64,000 nucleotides of DNA, taken from Lytechinus variegatus (lineage: Eukaryota > Echinodermata > Echinoidea > Temnopleuroida > Toxopneustidae). The notes below the pieces were generated by a model. That model was not told the DNA's origin. It searched no databases and was given only the letters and a program-made list of their open reading frames with translations. Shown here piece by piece: positions 35,414 through 46,500 of the stretch. The stretch spans positions 21,157,785 through 21,221,784 of the forward strand of contig NC_054757.1 in NCBI RefSeq assembly GCF_018143015.1, in the 5' to 3' direction. The position numbers and the translations under genes were made by a program. Position 1 is the first letter of the stretch. Every line of letters begins with the position of its first letter.

Positions 35414-38400
35414 ATGGCGGGCAACGAGGACCTACACACTCTTTTCAATTTCTTTGAGAAGGTTGCTAAACCTCTCAAGCAAGCTTCATATGAAGATGGC
35501 ATGAAGTATATTTTCGAACATGTGAAGAAACTACCGAGTTTCGTCCTAGGTCAGCTCCACAAGAACCTCGACCAATCGAACGGTGAGTGCTCCCGTCAGA
35601 CGGACATATAGTCCGTTGAAACCGATACAAATTATAACACTTCTAATATACTGCTGTTTCTAAGCGCACATTTTTATGATATATATGCTAAGCGGATGAT
35701 AAGCAGAATCGGAATATTGAAGATACTCATGATACTAGTTGTTTTTGCACGTGTGTTTACGGTGTCTGCGCATGGAGGTCCCCACTCCGAAGTATCATCA
35801 GTTCGAAGGCATAATCATAAAAATATCCTATATAATAATGATAATGGAATGATGGATATAGGCCTTTTAGAAAACCCCAATGATCGTTGCCACGTGCTAT
35901 TATTATAGGTTTCATGGAATTACCTTTAATGAAACAATCAGAAATACAACCATTTACATCGTTGTGTATTTTTACTTTTCAAATTCAATTCATTTCCGAT
36001 AGAATAAACTAACATATACGTGTATGTATTAAAGTGTATGATATAATGTCTTTTCAATCTTTACGTACATGTATCAAAGTAGAATGCTTGGAATCGTAAC
36101 TGAAATAAAATTATGTCTTTGTCTCTTAAGGTATTTTTTTTTATTTTGCCATGGAAATACGGGGAAATTATTATTTTTTATGCCTATTTGGTACATAAAT
36201 ATGATTACATTATAGCTCATGATCAGAAACTGAACCTGAGTAAAATCAAGGAACTATAATGATGAATATAGTTCGGGCCACAAGATGGCTGACTGCATAT
36301 GGGTCCATATGGACCTGGGAAGCGGGGTGCACCCCCAGATATTGTGAAAGATGTGTAAAAATTTGAAAATATAACCAAAATGCCCTTCATTTTGTAGTGA
36401 AACTCTGTCTTGGGGGGAACTTTAAAATATCTCGGGCCCAATTTGTCCTCAGTTTTGTATTGAAAACGTTCCCATATGCAGGGGCCTTGTATGGGTTGTA
36501 TGATGGTTAATGTAATAAAAACACAATTTTATTTAGCTACTAGTATATGGTATCTATTCCTTTGACATGTTACCTCATTTTTGCCTCGTACTTAGCGATG
36601 TGCACATGAAAGAAAAAAATATAATAAAGGCTAAAATATAGGCCTATGAGGGGAAAATGGTTTAAGCGGAGTGTCTGAGACTTGTGGCCCCTTGTGGCCT
36701 GTTTCATGAAACTTAAATTTACAAAATCAATTACAGAACAGTTCAAAGCTACTGAAATCCTTCTATTTGATTGGCTGATGCGAATTTGGTAGTGTTATGA
36801 AATGGTACACTGACACTCTCTTCAAACATTCGTGCAGGGGCGGATCCAGGATTTTCCAATGGGGGTGCACAATTTCTGATGAATCTGACAAGCAAAAAAG
36901 GGCCTCACTTTCAAAGCGGGGGGGGGGGGGCACACTGGGATTAAAAACGGTATAATTACATAACAGATTTTGATTATGGCTCTCTGGGGAGGGTACCGTC
37001 GGGCCGGCTGTACCCACCCCCCTGAATCCACAGTGCATTAATGTATACCTTATCGAACGTATTGATACATTATCTTGACTGTGTGTATTTGCAGGTTTGT
37101 ATTATGTTTAACATCAAGAAGGGGGTTCGTAGATTTATCTGTTGGTTTAGTTGATAGATGGAGCTAAAAAAACAGCCTTTGACACACTTGATACTGCACT
37201 AAGCGTCATTACAATTAAAAATTGATTAGTGGTACTTGCAATTAATTGAAACGGAAAACACTTGGTTTTGTCGAGGGTTATAAGCCCATACGCCTCATAT
37301 AGAAACTGTTCCTATATAGGTATTTAGGTACTACTAGATAGGTTCATTCTGAGGGGGTGGGTTGCACTTCAAGGTGGACGCCATTCTGGCATATGATGTA
37401 GGATTTGTATAGCGCAATTGAGGAATTACTTATTCTTGCCGGTAACCATTTACATCACCAGTGCAGCACAAATGAATTTCGTGCTGAAAGTAAAAACACC
37501 TTGGCTCGGAACCCACGTCCTTCAGATTGAAAGACGAGAGTCATTACCACTAGACCACGACGCCCCCGTATAAGAGCACATGCATGAAAACTTTCCTTTC
37601 ACGACCTTAAACATGCGGGGCTAACGAAGTGGGCATCCAAATTCTCCAAAGGCCGACTTTCAATAACTTGAATCGTATAAAGATGCGGTTGGGGTAGGAC
37701 CTGGGGCATTTCTCCCCTATGCAGTTATAACAGTTGCCCCCCCCCCCCAAGAAAATTTGGAAAAAATAAAGATATATCCGTCTTACCCTAAAACAAAACA
37801 TTTCTTTCTCCTTACACTTCCCCCCCCCTACCCCCCCCCCCACACACACACACAACATCCTGGTGCAGCCACTATTTATTTCGCCTATGAATATGCAAGG
37901 AATTCAGGGTGGGACAACATCATACAATTCTTGTTTAGGATACTCTGAGATGTTTATGCTTATTTAGGGTCCATTTTAAAGTCTATGTACGAGTAGGCCT
38001 ATACGTGCCCAACTTGGCACCCCCCCTCTCTCTCTCTCTCTCCCTCTCTCCCCGGTTCATGCCTTTCCTTTCAATTGGTGCTGTTGTATTCATCATTATC
38101 ATTACACTGACATGTGATCGCATACGGTGGTACAGTGGTATAGAGCGCATGCCTCATGAACGGAAGGTCGTTGGTTCGATCCCCAACCTATACTTATAGT
38201 CACACCGGAGACTTTGAAAACGAGACCTTCTGTCTTCTAATATGTCCATTTATATACTATGTACATATACTGAGCTTAATACTGGGTTATCATTATATTC
38301 CCCCGCAATTTCGGCTTAAGCGTCAAGGAATAAATCCTATACTGGGTAGAGTGCAGCAAAATGTGGGTGAATTTCTTGCTGAAGGAAAACACGCCATGGC

Positions 38401-41400
38401 CGGGATAGGAACCTAAACGTCCCTCTAACCGAAAGATGAAAGTCGTAACCACTACACTTCTATGAAAAAATGAAGTGCTAATTTAGCACTCTGTCCTTGT
38501 ATCGTGACTGCACTTTGAGTGCGGATTTTCTAGTTCAAATTTGAATGACTAAATCAGCACTCAAAGTGCAGTCACTATACAAGGACATTAGATGCTGCAG
38601 CTAAATCAGCACTTAATATTTTAGAGAGTAGACCACGACATCCCCACTATATAAACGTTCGATTATCATTATGAGATAGTGTACACAGTAAAACGCTGTT
38701 TAAGATTTTATACAACGCTGTTTAATATGAAGCTTACTATTTGTTTAACCGTATTAACAATCATGTTTAATTTATTGAAAATTAAACTTTGTTACTGAAG
38801 ATTTAAACAGTTGTTTAAACTGTTTAAACAATTACTGTAAGGTTCATATAGTAAACAGCGTTGAACATTTTTTTTTTTTTTACTGTGTAGGGCACGCCGA
38901 TATGCTATTTATACTTATAAGGGCTATAAAAATTCATTGTCAAGGAAAAAATCACCGGAAATATAAATCCTTGTCCATACATCCCGGTGTGAAGTTGATT
39001 GTTATGAAATTAGACAATGGGTCAAGGAAAGCAAGCAAGCAATTAATAATAAAGGCGGGGTCGTTGTACAGAAAATGGATCCGTTTTGTTTTGACTAGCA
39101 AATTTTTAGACAAGAAAAAGGTCACAGGAAGGGGACCTATCTTTATAAGGTGTAAAATTATTCTCAATTTTATGAGAAAATAAATTACACCTTGTAGAAC
39201 CCATGATGGTCTGAATAAGGTGGAGCTTATCGCATTCTATTATGCCCCCCCTTCCCCATTCCCACCACACATAGTTCAGTGATCACCACCCCGGTAATTA
39301 AACCTTTTTGGCCAAAAATGACGTCTCATAAACATGACCATACTCTCTTTACTCTGATACACTGTCAAATTTTTGAGGAGGCAAATGTACTCGCTATACC
39401 TTCATGATCAACCGATTTTGTTGACGAGAATCAAGATTTTGGCAGAGTGATTACCCCCCCCCCCCCGCCCCCTCCCTCCAAAAACAATCCAATTTGGGCT
39501 TATACACAGTTGTGAAATGAGCAAAAATAAGCAAAAATGTATTTAAAAAATGAAGGGGCCAGATATGGCGAATCGAGTAAAAAAAATCTTTTAAAAATCC
39601 GAGCTTGCGGAGTGAGCGAGCTAAAAATTTGACCTTTATCGTACAAAAATATGATATTTGTATATGATTTAACAAAATATTCTGAAAGCATTTCATCCCA
39701 TCCATTTTTTTTTTTTTTTTACTTTCCTCCCTTTTTTCTCAGTCGTGAAACTTTTGAGGGCCATGACCCCCCTCCATCATTCTGTACGTCAGTGCTTGTG
39801 CATTAGTCTTATCACCTTAATCATATTCATTCATTGATTCTAGGTTTGTACAAGTACGTGAACTATGTCGGTTTCAGCAACGGAGACTTCCATGTGTTTC
39901 AAGGAGGGCGACCCCCAGCAGACTTTATCAAGGTCAGCACAGAAGGTCTCGGAGGACCTGAGCTACGAGTTTGTTACCCAGGTATTGGAGATCTCCCCCC
40001 TCCTCACCCTCCTCATACCCCCCCCCTCATCCTAATCTCTGTCCCCTCTATACCTCTCAGAGTCACTACCGCCACCCCCCCCCCCAAAAAAAAAGAATAA
40101 TGGAAAAGAAATAAATTAGATATATAGATAGATAGATAGATAGCTTGATTGATAGATAGATTGTATAGGTTGTATTTAGTTTATGACTACTAATAACTTA
40201 TCAGCACGTTCACATTGAAAATGATTACAGGTGGTTACGCGGAATTAGCGACTTCAGCTGGACAGCCAATGTGTACGACCCGGGCTAAAGATGAACAAAA
40301 TTCTTACTATCTTCTAGTCACTTATAAGGTGGGTTTTTGTCAGTTTTCATGGGGGATCCAGCATTGGCCTATAGGGAGCCGGAAAACTATTCAAATTTCT
40401 CCGATCGTTTGCGCAAAGAGCTAAAAAGCTAGGAGGGCAGGAAAACTAGCCCCTATCCCCGGTCGGCGGGCTGCTCGAAGAACTCAAAACCGGATTAAAG
40501 GGAGTTAGGGATTGACACCATATGGTTGAATAATAAACACTTTAAGCATTATTTTTGCAAAGTTGAGTAAGTATTTCATTTATAAATAAATTCAGCGCGA
40601 AGCGTTAGCTGTAAACTTTATCAGTTAAAGAACTTTCATGGCAATTAAGCATGATAATGATACGTAATGCGTGCGCGAAGCGCAAAACTTAAGTGAACTG
40701 TTCTGGCCATTCACCACTGGATTTCTTAAAGACTATATTTGTAAAAAGCTGTAACTTAACTTACAATGCAAGCTGATCTTTTTCTGTTAGTGTTGATAAT
40801 TTGGATTTAAGATTTGTATATCTTCGGTAGGTTTTTGCAATCACGATCAGCATGTTTATATTACCCAGCTTTTACTAAAGGAGTGCGAAGTAATCTTGAG
40901 CAATATATACTTTTTGTATGATTGACTTGAACTTGAAACGAGACAGCGCTGTGAAGGCCCTTATCATCCCTAATCATCTAGAATATAATGTGTCTCATTA
41001 AACAGGCAATTAATTGATACTTATTGTTTATTCATGTTTCTGTTTCGTTAAGTCATAATCTATAAGTTACCTTCATTTTTTTCTGATAGGATTCTGACAT
41101 CGATGAGGCAAGTTACAGCGCTTTTGAGGCGGACTGGAAGACAAAGACAGGAGCTAATATCATTCGTGACACATTCCCTGCCGGCATCGTTGGCGGCGAC
41201 GTCGGCTTCTACAAGCGACGTCGACCCGGACACACTCCGCTCAACTATGTTCTCCGCTATGAAATACTTCCGGGGGCATCCCGGGAGTCTGTTCTGCAGC
41301 TCCTGCCCACCCTTCGGGAGAAACTAACTGCGGGAGGGGTCCCGTTCAGCAACGTTGGTGCCTACAGTATCTGTTACATCTGCGACCCAGTCAAAACCTG

Positions 41401-41401
41401 A
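35414..41401 (+). CDS. ABM-like two-domain protein, gene B (4 exons)
   Basis: Exons: 35414-35582, 39844-39981, 40231-40328, 41090-41401, with exactly the exon lengths and phases of gene A, 238 residues. About 31 residues differ from gene A (87% identity): 15 of 57 in exon 1, 5 of 46 in exon 2, 3 of 32 in exon 3, 8 of 103 in exon 4. The putative key positions of both domains are kept (QLHKNLDQSNG, LYKYVNYVGFSNGDFH, IVGGDVGFYKRRRPG). All splice sites and the frame are intact, so it looks functional. Intron 1 is about 2.2 kb longer than in gene A because of later insertions. Homology upstream begins only about 20-25 bases before the ATG; beyond that the flank is equivalent to the 3' flank of the unit. 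Family placement is as uncertain as for gene A. Confidence 0.85.
36833..37030. repeat. G-tract ggcggatcc repeat in intron 1 of gene B
   Basis: Begins aggggcggatccaggatttt, has ctgacaagcaaaaaagggcc, a G12 tract, and ends ccccctgaatccacagtgca. Open frames here are repeat translations. Confidence 0.6.
37395..37568 (-). mobile_element. SINE of the shared-body family, Glu-like head, in intron 1 of gene B
   Basis: On the minus strand: gggcgtcgtggtctagtggt, anticodon TTC context (ctttcaatctgaaggacgtg), then the shared body. It is absent from intron 1 of gene A. Confidence 0.75.
38100..38250 (+). mobile_element. tRNA-derived SINE, Met-like head, in intron 1 of gene B
   Basis: Reads gtatagagcgcatgcctcat, then ggtcgttggttcgatcccca and tatagtcacaccggagactt. 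It is the counterpart of the copy at 29405-29545. Confidence 0.65.
38340..38458 (-). mobile_element. SINE fragment of the shared-body family
   Basis: On the minus strand it shows a degraded head (agtggttacgactttcatct) followed by acgttt and the body word gcaagaaattcacccaca. The distal body and tail are missing. Confidence 0.55.
38455..38640. repeat. Inverted repeat of about 180 bases
   Basis: gtccttgtatcgtgactgca / ctttgagtgcgg on the left is inverted as actcaaagtgcagtcactat / acaaggac on the right, with outer gtgctaatttagcac and ctaaatcagcactta words. Would form a long hairpin; probably a MITE, in intron 1 of gene B only. Confidence 0.7.
38685..38890. mobile_element. Short MITE with acacagtaaaa ends
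   Basis: Begins gtacacagtaaaacgctgtt and ends tttttttactgtgtag, with gctgtttaa / ttaaacag words repeated in both orientations inside. About 200 bases, in intron 1 of gene B only. Confidence 0.65.
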
Positions 41402-43195
41402 AATAAAATGAACCTCTCACTTTAACACTGTTTTAACCAGCCTCTAAGTTGATTTTAAAAAAATAATATTAACCTATTGGTAAATACCAAACGTTGGTTA
41501 AAAAGAAATCCAATGCAAAGTGATTGAGGATATATTTTACCAACAGTTGGTCGGTTCATGTTTTAACCAACTTTTGGCATTGGTTAACCAAATTTCTGAA
41601 AGTGTTTGGCCTTTATCTTCAACAATCATCATGTGAATTTGAGATTGTTGGTTCTTATTTGATTTTTCATAATCATCTTGTAAAACAAAATATATTTGAT
41701 ATTTCAATACTTTATGAATGTTTTTATTGGTATAATAAATATTGTAGCAATTTTTTTCCCAGATGAGTCAAGCGCCAAGAGGGGTGGGGCATGGTCACGG
41801 TCAACCCAGATGATTTTTGAAGTATTCAATTTCAGAAAAACATTTTTAGAGGAAAGAAAAGGGAAAATTATTTTCAAAACACTATTGATAAGAAACCATA
41901 GGTTAGTGGATCTAAGTACAACTTATAGTATATCATGACACAGACACCTTAATGTCATCACCCCCCCCCCCCACAGATATATTCTGGAGTCGCTATCATG
42001 TTCTGGGACAATCCCCAGTATGTTTGTGCGCATTCCTATCTGCGCATATTTTTCGCCATGCGCGTGACGTCACAATAAAGAAAAGGTGAGTAATCAGCTA
42101 CAGCTATCAGCTGATTTATGTTTCCATTCATGGGCATTCTAAAAAGCAAATACTGTGTTTTTTTTATGAAGCTTTCAGCTGAAAATAATATTTTGTAAAC
42201 GCCTCTACCTCTTCAAATACTTTACTCAGCTGTATAACGAACATGACCTCGAGTTTGATAAAATGGAATAGTGTTGTAAAATTTTCCTTTATGTAGATAA
42301 AGCTTTTAGCGAGTTTTATGTGTTTTTAAAAACACATTTGCTCCAATAAAAGTTCTGATAATTTGAAAATAAGCGCATGAACCCAAAATTTTTAATTTAG
42401 TTGGATTTTGACTGAGTTATAGTTTAACGTTGTGATCTCGTGGGGTGTAGAAATGCAAAAAAAAAAATTTTCGAGACCTTTCAAATGGGTGAAATTCAAT
42501 GCTCGATATCAAAAGATCAAGCACATGAACCCATGTCAAGTTTTGCATATTTTGAATATTTAAGTACAAAATTTTGTGAAAATGACAAAATAAAAAACGA
42601 GTAACCTGGACTTCTTGACTTATTTTTAATGTACTTCCATTTGAATGGATACTAAATAAATGTGATAATTATATTACAAAACTTGAATAACTTATTCACA
42701 TGTTTAGGTAGATTCCTTTTGAAAATGCTATTACCCACCCCCCCAAAAAAAAAAAGTACCGGTAAGTATACGATCAGAGAGGTATTTAACTGACATGATT
42801 GATCTATATTTAAAATGAATATTATATATGAAAAATGAATTATAAAGCACACACTTTATTCTGGTCGACATGGCTGGAATAATACAGGTCTTATATTATT
42901 AATAGAATGCATTGTTATTTAGAATAGCTATAGGCCTATAATTATTAAGTGCCCTATTTGGTAAAACCTGTGGAGATTTGTATTCAATCGTTTTTAGAAA
43001 AAAGAAATTGTAGATGCTTTTTTCCCCTCCCATTCTGTCGCAAAATATATAGAAATTCTAAGGAAAATAAGTAAACATTGGAATGACTCACAACATCAAG
43101 ACAAATAGAATGCGTAGATATTTTTGTGGGAGCACGTAGACCTTCATACTGACTCAAATTTCAATAGATTCCTAATCGAAGGGGCACTTTAAATA
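41402..43195. other. 3' part of the second duplicated unit; no gene
   Basis: Matches 31553-35390 in interrupted order: the ttggttaa repeat, the tgacacagacaccttaatgtc phrase (against 32840), aaaaacgagtaacctggact (42595 against 32957), the cgcaaaatatatagaaatt phrase (43030 against 34482) and acaaatagaatgcg (43103 against 35302). The unit ends at about 43195. 41995-42590 has no counterpart that I could place. Confidence 0.65.
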
Positions 43196-43682
43196 ACTTT
43201 TTGGGTGGTTCAGGATATGGAGGCTTCGTTACTGAATGAACAAACATCTCTATAAAACTTGGATTGCTCGTTTTTAAATAAAAGTATATTTAATAGATCT
43301 TCGGTGAATGAAACATACAATTCACAGAAAATGAGTGCTTTGTTTGCTATTTGCTTTAATTAAAAAGTGGTAAAACTGCTAAAATCGAATTATTGTAGTA
43401 TGCATTGACGTCGGGGTGTGCACTGCACTAACAGTGATTCAAGGTAATATCTATTTCTAAGGTCATTTCCTCTATTTCACAATTTCCTCTCTTTTGTATT
43501 TTAGTAGATGAAGTATGAAATATTTTTATTTTCTACTACTTATAACGTGAAGCAATTCCTCCCGAAATTAACATTTAGAATTGACATTGCTGTAGCCCAT
43601 TGTGATTCAATGAAGAGCTTTTTCATAGTAAAATCTGCAAAAAAATATATTGTTTGATTTATACAATGAATACTCAAGATAT

Positions 43683-43860
43683 GGTGTGCGACATCATCGA
43701 CTCTCTCATTTGCATATTTCTGGGTTGTGTTATGAAAAATAAGCAAAATTTCAAAATGTCATAACTTTTTTATTTTACATCTGATTCCAATAATATTTTA
43801 GTGTTATTCTTGTTCTATTTTTACCCTTTTATTCCCATAACCTATTGTTAAGGACTTCCC
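43683..43860. mobile_element. Half of a family P palindromic MITE
   Basis: Only the right arm is present: acatcatcgactctctcatt, then tcaaaatgtcataacttttt, ending near aaggacttcc. The left arm is missing. Confidence 0.65.
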
Positions 43861-45770
43861 CTCTATCATATATACACCACTCTTTGCAGTGCATGGCCCT
43901 ATCTGTCTACCATTACGTATATAAATACAGAATAATGACAAATTCCATTTTTTTTCTTTTTACAAAGAGTCATATCTTTATTTCAATCTACAATGTTCTA
44001 TGTCCCTTCATACATGTATAAGTGTGTTATACAATAGTCCTGTAGTTCTTACTATATTATTTACAACCTTTCAAATAAAGGTTAAAAAGATTTAAACATA
44101 ATATCATGATTACATTAATTACACAATGCATATTACATTAATCAAATTCTTTCGTCCTGTGTAAACATTATCATTCGCTTACTATCTCCTTGCATTTAAC
44201 ATACATCGAGTGGAAATTGGTAATACATGTACCCAAAACTATCAAATACATGAAATAAACAAGAAAATGAATAAACAAATAAAACAAAATCATAGAATAA
44301 TTGCATTGATTAACAAATAAGATATTACTAAAATATCATATTACAAACATATTTCAGACTGCCTAATACTAAAGAGCCATTTGAAAGGGTTTTGTAATGG
44401 GACTGTTTTTTATTTTTTTAATTTTATTTATTTATTTACCACCTGTGGGATGGAACACCCTATCAGCACATGCTGTTTTTCATAGGGGTCCATATGTAAC
44501 AACTAGACAACTAGACTCAATTTGTCAGATATAGTAATCCCCACTTCATATATATGAAATTATATCCCACTTGGGCCAAGAGACGGACTTTGGTCATTCT
44601 TAAATTCATATACACAAGTGAATGTTTGAATATATGCCATGAACATACATCCAGTATGAATTCCATGGAAATACTTCTAACAGCTTGCAGGCATGGCGAG
44701 TTGGACAGAAAGAGGGGAAAAGCTAACAGAGAATTACAGCTAAACATTTTATATTAGTATTACATGTTGACAGGAGGTCCACAAAACCTTAAGTGTACAT
44801 TCCAACTGTAGAAACGATCTCAATATGAGGTCGAACATAATCCAGTAAAATGACCACACAAGCGTTTGTGTGTATAAATATAAATCATGTGGCAAAAGAT
44901 TCTGGGAGGATAAATGTGTAGTGTAATTGCTGAGAAAAGAGCAAAATCAGAAAAACACGATTCCCGCCACGACTGGGACTTTTCCAAGCAAAACTATTAT
45001 TACATGTTCCCACAAGTGCTTATCTGTGTTGGTGATCTATAGGGTGGTCACTTTTCAGCTGTCGGATTTTATTATTTCATTGAGTTTAGCTTGTATAAAC
45101 TTACAAGATTGAGAACTACAATGATATGGTAAAAATTGACCTTGAAATTTAAGAAGAAATTGTTGCTTGCTGCAACTAACAGGGCTCAGCTATCATGTTT
45201 TGCCATTTACATTTCAAAGACTTAATCATGCTTCTTCAAAATTGCTATATATCTTTTAACAACATTAACAACAACAAATGGGGGAAAAAGAAGGGCAAAA
45301 ATCTATGCACATCCAAATGTCCCTGAGTAATTATAGACTTCTTAGACGCAATAGATATACATACACACACCCCAAATAAAATTCCAAAAATCAAACTGAA
45401 CTGTGTCGGGAATTTCAGGTCAAACAGAGAACAATATACAAAGGTTAAAATGGATAAATAAATAGGCGATACAAACATGTAACATACAATAGAAAATCAT
45501 TTAAGAGTGGTCGCACACTCCTTCATTAAACTTAGATAAAGTGATATCAATACAATTGAAGGATCTATTATCATTAAATAAAAGACAATACAACACGAGA
45601 CAATTCAGCAAAAGGAGACAGTACATTTGAAATCATACACTGTACTCATAAGAAATGTGAAAGTTGTATCAAGCGAGTTTGTATCAATTCACTAAATAAT
45701 TTTCTGAAGGGGGAAAAAGATATAGAAAAATACATACATGTATTAATTAAATCTGCTGTGGAGACAAGGC

Positions 45771-45960
45771 CAGGGATAGGCAAATTCCTTTAAAATATCT
45801 TTACTAAAACATACATCATTGTTATACTTCAGAATGGTATCAGCAGCAAGTTCAATAGTCTCATCTAAAGGAATATTTGTGAATAAACTAGTGACATCAA
45901 ATGACACTAAAAACTTTCCTTGTAGGTTCTTGGTTTTAAGCTCCTCTATAAAAGAAAATG
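45771..45960 (-). mobile_element. Reverse-transcriptase fragment, Penelope-like
   Basis: The minus strand encodes YSFSFIEELK, then LVSFDVTSLFTNIPLDETIE. The phrase SFDVxSLFTNIPL is characteristic of Penelope-like retroelement reverse transcriptases. It covers only one conserved block; the rest of the element is not visible, so this is an isolated old fragment. Confidence 0.7.
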
Positions 45961-46261
45961 AATATCTATTGAATTCTCTTACAAAAAAATAGGATGAAAT
46001 TAACATTAAAAAAAAAACCAACAAAATTACTTTTATTTTGTTTTGAATTTATTTTCTCTCAAAAAAAGACAAAAGTACCAATTAACCAAGTTTTATTTGA
46101 CATCAGATTATTTTGTCTTCTAATTTCCTAATCTCAGTCTCTTCAGGTAAATCAAAATTCAGTTTCTTTTCAGAATTTTTGACATTAAGAACAAGAATTA
46201 TGGTTAAGAATGTGTACCTTCCTCTAAATATTTTTGTTACTCCTATCTCTTGCACTTTTTA

Positions 46262-46500
46262 TGGGGGCGTCTTCAACCTGAGGGACGTGGGTTCATCTAC
46301 CAGCCATGGCTTGTTTTCCTTCAGCAAGAAATTTACCAACATTGTGCTGCACTTGAGGTGAATGGGTACCCAGTAGGAAGAAATTCCTTGAATTCTTCAG
46401 CACCTATATGGTAGCAAAGCTAAAACCAGGGGTAATAATAGCAGTGATTTGTATCCTCAGGCAAAAAGCGCCAATAAATCCAGCCATCATTATTACTATT
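46262..46500 (+). mobile_element. SINE of the shared-body family, decayed head
   Basis: Head remnant (gggggcgtcttcaacctgag), degraded B box (gtgggttcatctacc), then ccttcagcaagaaatttacc, cattgtgctgcacttgaggt and a TTATTA tail near 46490. Confidence 0.75.

Noticed and set aside
43071-43195. A third, broken copy of the ABM-like gene
   Set aside because: The match to 35273-35390 is only to flanking DNA and is explained as the end of the second duplicated unit; no exon 1 follows.
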